In this document: positions 7,579-15,808 of the stretch, piece by piece | Numbering within the stretch: position 1 is the stretch's first letter | How the letters are laid out: the number at the start of each line of letters is the position of its first letter | From: CAZONU01 sp965370045 | GTDB lineage: Bacteria > Planctomycetota > SZUA-567 > JAKLDR01 | Assembly (NCBI GenBank): GCA_965370045.1 | Contig: CBDUSI010000034.1 | Location: forward strand, 1-38,677 | Reading direction: 5' to 3' | Length of the DNA: 38,677 bases | The notes under the pieces: model-generated | Database searches by the model: none | The model's input: only the letters and a program-made list of their open reading frames with translations | Told to the model about the DNA's origin: nothing | Translations under genes and position numbers: made by a program

Positions 7579-9036
7579 CTACCTCCTCTTTTTCTTCTTC
7601 TTCTTTTTCTTCCGCGCGCCCTTGCCATGCTTGCTCTTGCGCGAAAACAAATCGGACGGCAGGAAAGAGCCCAAACCGCCCGCCGCCCCGGCCTCACCCC
7701 CAGCCGCCGCCTCGGGGGCCGGGGCCTGGCCCATCAGCTTCTCCAGGCCGCCGAAGCGCCCCATGCGGCCAAACATCTTCTTCATTTGGCGGAACTGTTT
7801 CAAGAGCAAGTTCACTTCCTGGGGCGGGCGCCCGGCCCCCGCGGCCACCCGCCGCTTGCGTGAGCCCTGCACGATTTCGGGATGAACGCGCTCATCGGAG
7901 GTCATTGAGGATATCAGCGCCTCCATGTGCGCGAACTGGCTGTCGTCGATATCCGCGGCCTGGGGGGCGTTGACCAGGCCCGGGATCATGCCCATCAGGT
8001 CCTTTACAGAGCCCATCTTCTTGACCTGGCGGAGCTGCTTGAGGAAGTCCTCCAGGGTGAAGCCCCCGCCCAGCAGCTTGCCGGCCAGCTGCTGGGCCTC
8101 CTCCTGGTCGATGTTCGCCTGGGCCTTCTCCACCAGGCTGAGCACGTCGCCCATGCCCAGAATCCGCCCGGCCATGCGGTCGGGATGGAACTCCTCGATC
8201 TGGTCGAGCTTCTCGCCCACGCCCACGAACTTGATGGGCACCCCGGCCACCGCCTTCACCGAGAGGGCCGCGCCGCCGCGGGCGTCACCGTCCAGCTTGG
8301 TGAGAATCACGCCGGTGAGCTTGAGCCGCTCGGCGAAGGCCTTGGCGCTGGTGGCCGCGTCCTGGCCGGTCATGGCGTCGGCCACCAGGAATATCTCCCG
8401 GGGGCTGGTGGCCGCCGCGACCTCGGCGACCTCGGCCATCATCTCCTCGTCGATGTGCAGGCGACCGGCGGTGTCCAGGATGATCGTGTCGCAGGCCTTC
8501 TTGCGGGCGACCTCCAGCGCGCCCTTGCATATGGCGGGAGGCTGCGCGCCGCGCTCGGCGTGGACCGGCAGGCCCAGCTGCTCGCCGAGCCTCTCCAACT
8601 GGTCGATGGCCGCCGGACGCTGGACGTCGGCGGCCACCAGCAGCGGGTTGCGCCCGCGGGAGCGCAGCAGCCCGCCCAGCTTGGCGCAGGTAGTCGTCTT
8701 GCCCGAGCCCTGCAGACCGGCCATCAGGATCACGGTGGCCCCGGTGGGCGCGAAGTCCAGCCCCGACTCGACCGGGCCCATGAGCTCGACGAGTTCGTCG
8801 TGGACCACCTTGATTATCTGCTGGGAGGGGTCGACCGCCTTGAGCACCTCCTCACCCACGGCCTTCTCGGTAACCGTGGCCAGGAACTGCTTCACGACTT
8901 TGAAGTTGACGTCGGCTTCCAGCAGGGCGCTGCGCACCTCGCGCATGCCCTGCTCGATGTTCTCGCGGCTGAGCTTGCCGCGCATGCGGATGCGGTCGAT
9001 GGCCCGGGTGATGCTGCCGGTCAGCGACTCGAACAT
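7579..9036 (-). CDS. ffh: Signal recognition particle protein Ffh (SRP54)
   Basis: GTPase of the signal recognition particle; with 4.5S RNA it targets nascent membrane proteins to FtsY. It has the N domain with ADVNFKVVKQF, the G domain with GLQGSGKTTTCAKL, DVQRPAAIDQL, DTAGRLHIDEEM and TKLDGDARGG, and an M domain with methionine-rich helices (KMGSVKDLMGMIPG, KQFRQMKKMFGRMG). The 485 residues are slightly long because of a Gly/Ala linker and a tail of about ten lysines. It starts 3 bp after murA ends, so both share the murA promoter. No 4.5S RNA gene is seen here. Confidence 0.97.
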   Translation of the reverse strand: MFESLTGSITRAIDRIRMRGKLSRENIEQGMREVRSALLEADVNFKVVKQFLATVTEKAVGEEVLKAVDPSQQIIKVVHDELVELMGPVESGLDFAPTGATVILMAGLQGSGKTTTCAKLGGLLRSRGRNPLLVAADVQRPAAIDQLERLGEQLGLPVHAERGAQPPAICKGALEVARKKACDTIILDTAGRLHIDEEMMAEVAEVAAATSPREIFLVADAMTGQDAATSAKAFAERLKLTGVILTKLDGDARGGAALSVKAVAGVPIKFVGVGEKLDQIEEFHPDRMAGRILGMGDVLSLVEKAQANIDQEEAQQLAGKLLGGGFTLEDFLKQLRQVKKMGSVKDLMGMIPGLVNAPQAADIDDSQFAHMEALISSMTSDERVHPEIVQGSRKRRVAAGAGRPPQEVNLLLKQFRQMKKMFGRMGRFGGLEKLMGQAPAPEAAAGGEAGAAGGLGSFLPSDLFSRKSKHGKGARKKKKKKKKRR

Positions 9037-9039
9037 GAT

Positions 9040-10305
9040 CTAGTTTTCCTCTTCCCTGCGAATCTCGGCGCCCAGGGCGCGGAACTTCTCGACCAGGCGC
9101 TCGTAGCCGCGGTCCAGGTGATAGACCCGGCGTATCTCGGTGACGCCCTCGGCGACCAGCCCGGCGATGACCAGCGCCGCCGAGGCCCGCAGGTCCGAGG
9201 CCATCACCGTGGCCCCGCTCAGGCCCGCCGCGCCCTCGACTACCGCGGTGGTGCCCTGCGTCGAGATGTGCGCGCCCAGGCGCACCAGCTCGGCGACGTG
9301 CATGAAGCGCTCGGGGTAGACCTTCTCGGTGATCGTGCTGGTGCCCCCGGCGACCGAGAGCATGGCCATGAACTGGGCCTGCATGTCGGTGGGGAACCCC
9401 GGGTATGGCATAGTCGTCAGCTCGATGCCCGCGAGCTTCGCGGGCTCGACGCGCACGCAGCCGGACTCCACGCTGATCCCGGCGCCCGCGTCGGCCAGGC
9501 GGTCAAGCACCGCGTCGAGGTGCTCGGCGCGCGCCCCGCGGACCAGCACGCTGCCCCCCGTCGCCGCCGCCGCGGCAATGAAGGTCCCGGCCTCGATGCG
9601 GTCGGGGATCACCGTGTGCTCGGCCCCGTCCAGGCGCCGGACCCCGCGGATCACCAGGCGGTGGGCGCCGGCGCCCTCGATGCTGGCGCCCATGCGGATC
9701 AGGAAGCGGGCCAGGTCCTCGATCTCCGGCTCGCAGGCGGCGTGCTCGATGATCGTGCGGCCCTCGGCCAGCGCCGCGGCCATCATCACGTTGGCGGTGG
9801 CCAGGACGCTGGAGCCGAAGGCCCCGCCCATGTAGATGCGCGCCCCGCGAAGCCGCTCGGCGCGGGCGGTGATGTAGCCGTGCTCCACCTTTATGTCCGC
9901 GCCCAGGGCGGCCAGTCCCCGGAGGTGCAGGTCGATGGGCCGCGCGCCGATCACGCAGCCGCCGGGCAGGCTGACCCGCGCGAAGCCCCGCTTGGCGAGC
10001 AGGGGCCCCAATACGCACACTGACGCGCGCATGGTGCGCACCATGTCATAACTGGCGGTGGACTTGGACTCGTCCTGGACGGAGATGGCCAGGTCGCCGT
10101 CGGCCTCGCGCTCCACGCTGGCGCCCAGCTCGCCGAGCACCTTGCCGAGGGTGGCGACGTCGGTGAGCCGCGGCGCGCCGGAGATGCGGCACTTCCCATG
10201 GGCGAGCAGGCACGCGGCCATCAGCGGCAGCGTGGCGTTCTTGGAGCCGGAGACGGTCACCTCGCCGGAAAGCGGCCGGCCGCCCTCAATGACGATCTTC
10301 TGCAT
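9040..10305 (-). CDS. murA: UDP-N-acetylglucosamine 1-carboxyvinyltransferase MurA
   Basis: Transfers enolpyruvate from phosphoenolpyruvate to UDP-GlcNAc, the first committed step of peptidoglycan synthesis, in the cytoplasm. Conserved Lys22-Asn23 (SGSKNATLPL) and the catalytic loop GGCVIGARPIDLHL, with Cys117 retained, are visible; many fosfomycin-resistant homologues have Asp there. The 421 residues are typical. The ATG at 10305 has GGAAAGG upstream and its own promoter. It leads the murA-ffh-rpsP-trmD-rplS unit. The presence of murA supports a peptidoglycan wall in this organism. Confidence 0.97.
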   Translation of the reverse strand: MQKIVIEGGRPLSGEVTVSGSKNATLPLMAACLLAHGKCRISGAPRLTDVATLGKVLGELGASVEREADGDLAISVQDESKSTASYDMVRTMRASVCVLGPLLAKRGFARVSLPGGCVIGARPIDLHLRGLAALGADIKVEHGYITARAERLRGARIYMGGAFGSSVLATANVMMAAALAEGRTIIEHAACEPEIEDLARFLIRMGASIEGAGAHRLVIRGVRRLDGAEHTVIPDRIEAGTFIAAAAATGGSVLVRGARAEHLDAVLDRLADAGAGISVESGCVRVEPAKLAGIELTTMPYPGFPTDMQAQFMAMLSVAGGTSTITEKVYPERFMHVAELVRLGAHISTQGTTAVVEGAAGLSGATVMASDLRASAALVIAGLVAEGVTEIRRVYHLDRGYERLVEKFRALGAEIRREEEN

Positions 10306-10340
10306 GGAGCCTTTCCGAATCTACCCCTCTCGCAGCAGCC

Positions 10341-10368
10341 ATTATACGCGGAAGTGGCCGCGAATCAA
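10341..10368 (-). promoter_or_regulatory. Predicted promoter of murA-ffh operon
   Basis: -35 TTGATT (10363-10368), 16-bp spacer, -10 TATAAT (10341-10346), about 35 nt before the murA ATG. It has the same architecture as the uvrD promoter. Confidence 0.7.
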
Positions 10369-10380
10369 CCGGATTGGGCA

Positions 10381-11316
10381 TCAGGAGCGCTCCGACAGCG
10401 CATAGCGCTCGAAGTTGCGGACGGCTCGGTGAACCAGCAGTGCGCCCAGCCCGAAGCGCAGCAGCATGACCGGCAGCACCGCAGCGATGTAAAGGCCGAA
10501 GGCAATATCCATGTCAAACCGGAGCCCCAGCCCCTCGTGAATCATCGCCGCCCCGACCACCATCCAGGTATCCGCGGCCAGCACGGTAAGCAGCGCGCCC
10601 AGCACCAACAAAGCACCCAGCAGCGCGCGCGCCGTCGTCCTGGCCCGCACCGAGCAGAAGAAGGCCGCGCCGGTCGCGAAAACGAAAATCGAGATGTCAT
10701 TGACAAAGCGCAAGAGAACAGAGCAGCCGCCTGCCAGGGACCACTTCATCACCGGGCCCGCGGAACGGGCCAGTCCCACCACCACAGCGACGAAGATGGG
10801 CTTGGGGCAAAAGGCGCTGAAGACGTACAGCGCCACCCCGCCCCAATCCCATCTGAAGCTATTGACCGGATCCGAGACCGCCTCGCTGCCGGCCAGCAGC
10901 ATGTAAACCGGCAGCGTCCACAGGAAGAAGCGCAGCCACGGCGTCACCGCGTTCAGGTAGCGCCCCCAGGCGACGCGCCGGCCCTCCAGCGGCGTGAGCA
11001 TCATGCTTTCGAGGGTCCCGCGACTGCGCTCGGCGGCAAACGCCAGCGCGCAGGCCAGCACCGGCGCAATCAGGAGAATCGTCCCGGCCAGGGCGTAGCC
11101 GATCCCCGCCGAAATCTGGAGCACCTCGGCCCATACCTCCACGAAGAGCTCGCCTTTGACGTTCACTTCGCGCAGGCAACGCAGCACGAAAATCGTAACC
11201 ATCACCACGTAAACCGCCACGGCGCACAGCTCCGGTGCGAAGCGCTTCGGCCACCGCCGCCGCCCCGGCGTCCGGGCGAAGGGGGCGCGCATCAACCTGC
11301 GAATCCGCCCGATCAC
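10381..11316 (-). CDS. ABC-2-like permease paralogue 3 of 3
   Basis: A 311-residue polytopic membrane protein with about six hydrophobic segments. After the first two is the cytoplasmic motif AAERSRGTLESMMLTPLEGR, close to the ERxRGTLE..L..P motif of ABC-2 transporter permeases. It shares with the two upstream paralogues an N-terminal LMRAPFARTPGRR motif and a C-terminal VRNFxRYALS/G motif. The GTG start overlaps the previous stop as GTGA. It is last in the prmC-permease unit. No ATPase gene accompanies the cluster, so the transport function is inferred and the substrate unknown. Confidence 0.75.
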   Translation of the reverse strand: MIGRIRRLMRAPFARTPGRRRWPKRFAPELCAVAVYVVMVTIFVLRCLREVNVKGELFVEVWAEVLQISAGIGYALAGTILLIAPVLACALAFAAERSRGTLESMMLTPLEGRRVAWGRYLNAVTPWLRFFLWTLPVYMLLAGSEAVSDPVNSFRWDWGGVALYVFSAFCPKPIFVAVVVGLARSAGPVMKWSLAGGCSVLLRFVNDISIFVFATGAAFFCSVRARTTARALLGALLVLGALLTVLAADTWMVVGAAMIHEGLGLRFDMDIAFGLYIAAVLPVMLLRFGLGALLVHRAVRNFERYALSERS

Positions 11317-12203
11317 GGCCCTTTGATCTCCCCGACCGCGTACCTGTCGAAGTTCCGGGCCACACGCCGCACCAGCGCGCTGGCCAGCCAGATCTCGAAG
11401 ATGGTGACCGCTATGGCGGCCGCCAGGTACGCCCCGATCACCGGGATCGCGGAGCGCGGTCCGGACCAGCTGAGCCACCTCCACAGCAGCGCCAGGAAAA
11501 ACCCGCCCCACTCCGCCGCGCAGAATACGGTCAGCATGACCACGGGTATCGCCACGCAGCTGATCAGCAGGGCGTGAACGCCCCGGCGCAGGCGCGCGGA
11601 GATGTAATAGGCCATGCCCACCGCGGCCATCATGTCGACAGCGTCCTTGGCAATCCTCCCGCACATCAGCACCCAGGTCCAGCAGGGCATTTCGGCAGAC
11701 CGCCGCGCCCCGTCCATGACCAGCGCGATCATCGCCGGCTTGGGGGCGAACACGTAGGCCGTGGACAGAATGAAGAAGCCCTCGACACTGCGAGTGTTGA
11801 TGGCCGACACGGCAACCGCCTGGCCGATGTAGATCGGCAGCAGGTAGGCCATGAAGCGCAGCCAGGGGACCACCGTGTGCCAGAAGCGACCCCGGCTGAT
11901 ATCGGAGTGATCCAGCGCGGTGAGGACCAGCGCGTCCATGGTGCCCCGGTCGCGCTCGTAGGCCAGCGACGTGGCGGCCAGGGCCGCGGGAACAACCAGG
12001 AGGATCAGCCCGGCGGCGATGTAGGCGAAGAGCACGCCGATCATCAGCGGCTGACGCGAGCCGTCCGCCAGCAGCACGGCCGTAAATCCGGTGACATACA
12101 CCAGGCCCGCGCAGATTTCCGGAACCAGCCGGCTCCACGGAGCGCGCCGCCCCGGCGTCCGGGCCAAGGGGACGCGCATCAGCTTGCCAATCCGCCCGAT
12201 CAC
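11313..12203 (-). CDS. ABC-2-like permease paralogue 2 of 3
   Basis: A 296-residue membrane protein starting with GTG (IGRIGKLMRVPLARTPGRR). It has the motif AYERDRGTMDALVLTALDHS in the place of the ABC-2 signature and about six hydrophobic helices, ending VARNFDRYAVGEI. Both ends overlap neighbours by 4 bp (GTGA), so synthesis of the three paralogues is probably tightly coupled. It is more divergent from the other two at the N-terminus than they are from each other. Confidence 0.75.
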   Translation of the reverse strand: MIGRIGKLMRVPLARTPGRRAPWSRLVPEICAGLVYVTGFTAVLLADGSRQPLMIGVLFAYIAAGLILLVVPAALAATSLAYERDRGTMDALVLTALDHSDISRGRFWHTVVPWLRFMAYLLPIYIGQAVAVSAINTRSVEGFFILSTAYVFAPKPAMIALVMDGARRSAEMPCWTWVLMCGRIAKDAVDMMAAVGMAYYISARLRRGVHALLISCVAIPVVMLTVFCAAEWGGFFLALLWRWLSWSGPRSAIPVIGAYLAAAIAVTIFEIWLASALVRRVARNFDRYAVGEIKGP

Positions 12204-13099
12204 AGCGCGCTCTCCTTCCCCAGCGCGTAGCGGTCGAAGTTACGGACGACGCGGCGGACAAGAAGAAACGTCACCCCGAACCTACATACCATCAACCCGA
12301 ACGCGATAATACAGTAACCTACAAACCCTGTGTCTTCGGAAAAGTCAAGGACCTCGAACGCGAATGGCAACCACCAGGCGTCTACGGTCATCACAACCAG
12401 CCCGGCCGGAACAAGCAGGTAGCCGAGCAGCAGGGCGCGACCACCTGACTTGCTGTGCGCCGAGAAGAAATAGGCGACCCCGCAGGCAAAACACAGCAGG
12501 GAAAAGTCGTTGAGCATCCTGAACGGTATGATGCTCAGGCCGAAGAAGGTGCACTTGAAGGGTACGCTCGCTGGAACATCGAACAGGTGAAACTCGGCGA
12601 CGATGAACTGCGCCAGAACAACCAGCGGCTTGGGTAAGAACACGCATCCCGCCCACGCTTGCCAGCTGTTCCATTGGCGTACTAGATCGCTGTGTACAAT
12701 CTCGCTCGCGGACATCACCAGATAGGTGGGCAACAGGTAGAGCAGTACCCTCGACCAAGGCAGGAGAACCCGTAGGAATCGCCCCCAGATCATGCCGCGG
12801 GCGTCGCCCGAAGCCAGGATCAGCGACTCCAGCGTGCCGCGGTCGCGCTCGGAGGCCAGCGCCAGGGCAGCGACCCCAATCGGCACGATCACCAGAAGCA
12901 GTCCGCTCAGCCCGTAAACCAGTCCGGCAGCCTCTAAGAGCCGCGCGTTGCGAACCTCGCAGGGAATCAACAAGACCAACAGGCCCAGGCCGTATATGGC
13001 CGCCACGCACAACTCCGGCGCGAAGCGCCTCGGCCACCGCCGCCGTCCCGGCGTCCGGGCGAAGGGGGCGCGCATCAGTTCTCTTATCCGGCGCAGCAA
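12200..13099 (-). CDS. ABC-2-like permease paralogue 1 of 3
   Basis: A 299-residue membrane protein with LMRAPFARTPGRRRWP at the N-terminus, ASERDRGTLESLILASGDAR after the second hydrophobic pair, and VRNFDRYALGKES at the end. The TTG start at 13099 is chosen because the preceding residues (RRIRELM) match those of the paralogues; an ATG eight codons in is the alternative. It begins 16 bp after prmC. This coding region looks less GC-rich than its neighbours in its middle part. The family resembles ABC-2 permeases, but no ATPase is adjacent. Confidence 0.75.
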   Translation of the reverse strand: MLRRIRELMRAPFARTPGRRRWPRRFAPELCVAAIYGLGLLVLLIPCEVRNARLLEAAGLVYGLSGLLLVIVPIGVAALALASERDRGTLESLILASGDARGMIWGRFLRVLLPWSRVLLYLLPTYLVMSASEIVHSDLVRQWNSWQAWAGCVFLPKPLVVLAQFIVAEFHLFDVPASVPFKCTFFGLSIIPFRMLNDFSLLCFACGVAYFFSAHSKSGGRALLLGYLLVPAGLVVMTVDAWWLPFAFEVLDFSEDTGFVGYCIIAFGLMVCRFGVTFLLVRRVVRNFDRYALGKESAL

Positions 13100-13115
13100 G
13101 TCAGCGATTCCCGAT

Positions 13116-14000
13116 TCAGGCCCTTAACGCGAAGAATATCCGCTCCAGGCCGGCGAGGTCCCTGGTCACTTCGACCTCCCGATACCCGCCGGCCGCGGAG
13201 AAGAACTCCGTCACCGCACTCCCCTGCCCTTCCCCGATTTCCAGAACCACCGCCCCTCCGGGCCGCAGCCACCTGGCGCACTCCGGCGCCAGCCGCCGGT
13301 AAAAGTCCAGCCCGTCGGCCCCGCCGTCGAGCGCGAGTCGCGGCTCGTGCTCCGCTATCTCGGGCATCAGGCCGGCGATCTCGTCAGTCGCTATGTAAGG
13401 CGGATTGGACATCAAGAGATCCAGCGTCCCCGCCGCGACCTCACCCTCCAGCGCCGCGAAGAGATCGCCCTCCCGGAACTCAATGCGCTCCGCGGCGCCG
13501 AGCTTCCCGGCGTTCTCCCGCGCGACCTGCAACGCCTTAACAGAGACGTCCGTCGCAACGACGCGCAACTCCGGCACTTCCAGCGCCAGAGTGATCGCCA
13601 GGCATCCCGAGCCGGTGCCGATGTCCGCGGCCAGTTTCGCTCCGTGCTCCCGGGCCCAGGAAACGGCCCTTTCCGCCACGAGTTCGGTCTCGCTGCGCGG
13701 GGAGAGCACGTCGGCGGTCAGGGCGTAGTCCCTGCCGTAGAAGCCCCAGGAACCCAATATGTGCGTCGTGGGCTCGCGGCTCGCGCGCCGACCGACGTAC
13801 TCGCGGAAAGCGGCCTTTTCCTCAGCGGTCAGGACGCGCTCGGGCTCGAGCAGCAGCTCCAGTCGCGCGGGCAGGCGCAAGACATCGGCCAGCAGCAGCT
13901 CGGCGTTTAGCCGCGGACTGGGGACGCCGTTCTTCGTGAAGTGTTCGGTCGTCCAGGTGAGAATCTCGCGGACGGTCCAGCTATCTTGATTGACCACCAT
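13116..14000 (-). CDS. prmC: Peptide chain release factor N5-glutamine methyltransferase
   Basis: Methylates the glutamine of the GGQ motif in release factors, raising termination efficiency. It has a helical N-terminal domain with LNAELLLADVL, then a Rossmann methyltransferase fold: DIGTGSGCLAITLA (126-139) for SAM and NPPY (199-202) for the target glutamine. The segment usually reading IPRPETE is SPRSETE here, a modest departure. The ATG at 14000 is chosen (MVVNQDSW); residues upstream would be translated octamer repeat. No clear Shine-Dalgarno is seen. It is separated from prfA by an inserted repeat element, whereas the two are often adjacent. Confidence 0.93.
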   Translation of the reverse strand: MVVNQDSWTVREILTWTTEHFTKNGVPSPRLNAELLLADVLRLPARLELLLEPERVLTAEEKAAFREYVGRRASREPTTHILGSWGFYGRDYALTADVLSPRSETELVAERAVSWAREHGAKLAADIGTGSGCLAITLALEVPELRVVATDVSVKALQVARENAGKLGAAERIEFREGDLFAALEGEVAAGTLDLLMSNPPYIATDEIAGLMPEIAEHEPRLALDGGADGLDFYRRLAPECARWLRPGGAVVLEIGEGQGSAVTEFFSAAGGYREVEVTRDLAGLERIFFALRA

Positions 14001-14009
14001 GATTGTTCT

Positions 14010-14030
14010 AACCGCCAAGACGCCAAGAAA
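14010..14030 (+). repeat. CRCCAAGA octamer repeat, left end of the element
   Basis: AACCGCCAAGACGCCAAG, two CGCCAAGA octamers. It is an inverted match to 14151-14172 (17 of 18 bases) and lies within the leader of prmC. Confidence 0.85.
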
Positions 14031-14045
14031 CACTTGAGAACAGTT

Positions 14046-14140
14046 TCATCGATCCGCGCCGCGCCTCGGAACCTTGTGGACCTCAATCGCGGCCCCTATG
14101 ACCGTGTCAGCCAGCTTGTCAATATCTTCACCGGGCTCAT
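14046..14140 (-). pseudogene. Remnant of a GxxExxY-family gene
   Basis: On the minus strand a short open stretch reads DIDKLADTVIGAAIEVHKV, then a divergent PRRGADR and a stop. The first part matches the N-terminus of GxxExxY proteins (a PD-(D/E)XK-like family), where IGAAIEVHxxLGPG is typical. The LGPG motif and the rest of the protein are missing, so this is a truncated relic. It is enclosed by inverted octamer repeats about 160 bp apart. The family match is from memory of its N-terminal motif. Confidence 0.6.
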
Positions 14141-14150
14141 TTCTGCTCTC

Positions 14151-14172
14151 CTTGGCGCCTTGGCGGTTCAAA
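14151..14172 (-). repeat. CRCCAAGA octamer repeat, right end of the element
   Basis: The reverse complement is TTGAACCGCCAAGGCGCCAAG. With 14010-14030 it frames a MITE-like block between prfA and prmC. Confidence 0.85.
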
Positions 14173-14188
14173 TCCGACCTGTTCAGGT

Positions 14189-15256
14189 TCACAGTTCGTC
14201 CTCGATGCCGGTGGCCGCCTGCTGCTCCAGGGCCTCGATGATCCCGTCGAGGTCGCCGTCGATTACCCTTTCCAGGGGATGGTTCTTGTCCTCACCCTCC
14301 AGGCGGTGGTCGGTGCAGCGGTTCTGCGGAAAGTTGTAGGTCCTGACCCGCTGGGAGCGATCGCCGGAGCCGATCTGCGTGCGCCGCGCATTGGAGATGG
14401 CCTGCTCCTGCTTGGCCTGCTCCAGCTTGAAGAGCTTGGCACGCAGTATGTCCATGGCCCGGTCGCGGTTCTGATGCTGGCTGCGGGACTCCTGGCAGCG
14501 CACCTGGATGCCGCTGGGCTTGTGCAGCAGGCGGACCGCCGAGTCGGTGGTGTTGACCCCCTGCCCGCCGGGGCCGCCGGCGTGGGCCACTGAGATTTCC
14601 AGGTCGCTGGGGTCGATGTGCACCTCCACGGGGTCGACCTTGGGCAGCACCGCCACGGTGGCCAGCGAGGTGTGCACCCGGCCCTGGGCCTCGGTCTCGG
14701 GGACGCGCTGCACGCGATGGCCGCCGCCCTCGTACTTCATGAGCCGCCAGGCGCCCGAGCCGGAGATCAGCAGGGTGGCTTCGCGCAGACTGTCCTTCTC
14801 CCCGCGGTTCTCGTCGAGAATCTGAATCTTGAGCTTGTGCCGCTCGCAGAACTTGCGGTACATCTTGAACAGGTCGCCGGCGAACAGCCCCGCCTCGGTG
14901 CCCCCGGTGCCCGCGCGGATCTCCATAATCGCGTCGCGGTCGCCCTGGCCGTCCTCGGTGGCCACCAGGCGCTTGAGGTCGCCGCGCAGCGCGTTCTCTT
15001 TGTCCTTGAGTTCGGGCAGCTCCTCGCGGGCCAGCTCGGCCAGCTCCGCGTCGCCGCCGGCGGCCAGCTCCTCGGCCTCCAGGCGGTCGCCGTGGACCTT
15101 GAGGTACTCCTCGTAGACAGGCACGACCTTGGCCAGCGACCCGTGCACGCGGCGCTTGGCGGGGTAGTCCGGCGCGCCGGCCGCCCCCGGAGCGTAGAGC
15201 CCGGCTTCCAGCTCCCGGTAGCGCCGGAGCATCTCTTCAAGCTTCTTGAGGGCCAT
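14189..15256 (-). CDS. prfA: Peptide chain release factor 1
   Basis: Recognises UAA and UAG stop codons and triggers hydrolysis of peptidyl-tRNA. It has the GGQ motif (AHAGGPGGQGVNTTDS, GGQ at 230-232) and a tripeptide of the PxT type (PET, 186-188 in VQRVPETEAQGRVHTS), which marks RF1 rather than RF2 (SPF). It is 355 residues, normal for the family. It begins after the rpmE terminator, and the GGQ glutamine is the substrate of the nearby PrmC. Confidence 0.97.
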   Translation of the reverse strand: MALKKLEEMLRRYRELEAGLYAPGAAGAPDYPAKRRVHGSLAKVVPVYEEYLKVHGDRLEAEELAAGGDAELAELAREELPELKDKENALRGDLKRLVATEDGQGDRDAIMEIRAGTGGTEAGLFAGDLFKMYRKFCERHKLKIQILDENRGEKDSLREATLLISGSGAWRLMKYEGGGHRVQRVPETEAQGRVHTSLATVAVLPKVDPVEVHIDPSDLEISVAHAGGPGGQGVNTTDSAVRLLHKPSGIQVRCQESRSQHQNRDRAMDILRAKLFKLEQAKQEQAISNARRTQIGSGDRSQRVRTYNFPQNRCTDHRLEGEDKNHPLERVIDGDLDGIIEALEQQAATGIEDEL

Positions 15257-15270
15257 GCCCGACCCTTCCT

Positions 15271-15323
15271 AAAAAGAACGGGGGCCGCGGTCGGCGCCCG
15301 CACCAGGCGCCCGCGGCCCCCGT
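15271..15323 (-). terminator. Rho-independent terminator after rpmE
   Basis: A 12-bp perfect stem: arms 15278-15289 (ACGGGGGCCGCG) and 15312-15323 (CGCGGCCCCCGT). The loop can form a second GGCGCC-type stem. On the minus strand the stem is followed by TTCTTTTT (T run at 15271-15275). It would end rpmE transcription before prfA, perhaps as an attenuator. Confidence 0.85.
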
Positions 15324-15335
15324 CGACTCGCTCAG

Positions 15336-15767
15336 CTACTTGCTGTCGGCGGCCTGGTCCTTCTTGGCCTCTTCCTGCTTGGGCGCTTCCTGCTTGGCCT
15401 TTTCCTGCTTGGGCGCGACGCCTTCGGTCTCCTTGGCCTTCTGCTCTCCGGCGGTGGGCTTGGGCGCGCCGGCGCCGCGGGCCTTGGACTCGATCTTGGC
15501 CATTGGCTTGCGGCCCTTGACCGCCTTGCTCTTGGGCTTGGCGGCCTCCTTCTCGGCCTTGTCCCCGGTCCAGGCGAAACGCTTCTGGAAGCGCTCCACC
15601 CGGCCGGCGGTGTCCACGAAGCGGTCGTCACTGCCGGTGTAGAAGGGGTGGCAGGCCGAGCAGATGGCCACGCTGATTTCCTTGCGGGTCGAGCGCGTCT
15701 TGATGATGTTGCCGCAGGCGCACTTGACCTCGACATCGAAGTACTTGGGGTGAATCTTCTTCTTCAT
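15336..15767 (-). CDS. rpmE: 50S ribosomal protein L31 with long C-terminal extension
   Basis: The zinc-binding (C+) form of L31: Cys16 and Cys18 (CACGN), Cys36 and Cys39 (CSACHPFYTG), followed by VDTAGRVERFQKRF. The conserved part ends near residue 66. A further 77 residues of Lys/Ala/Glu/Gln-rich low-complexity sequence follow (KQEKAKQEAPKQEEAKK), doubling the usual length of about 70. It is linked to prfA and prmC as in many bacteria, but separated from prfA by a strong terminator. The start ATG at 15767 has GAGAGG upstream. Confidence 0.95.
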   Translation of the reverse strand: MKKKIHPKYFDVEVKCACGNIIKTRSTRKEISVAICSACHPFYTGSDDRFVDTAGRVERFQKRFAWTGDKAEKEAAKPKSKAVKGRKPMAKIESKARGAGAPKPTAGEQKAKETEGVAPKQEKAKQEAPKQEEAKKDQAADSK

Positions 15768-15808
15768 CTCGCTGACCTCTCTGTGGCCGCCGGGCCCTCG
15801 CGGACCCC

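Noticed and set aside
7927..10023. Plus-strand open frame of 698 codons
   Set aside because: Antisense to ffh and murA, both certain genes.
11317..12261. Extension of the third permease to 626 codons
   Set aside because: It runs through the second permease in another frame. The GTGA overlap and shared N-terminal motif fix the start at 11316.
14010..14172. Repeats as a CRISPR array
   Set aside because: The repeats are 8-bp octamers in opposed orientation around one spacer, with no regular repeat-spacer alternation and no cas genes.
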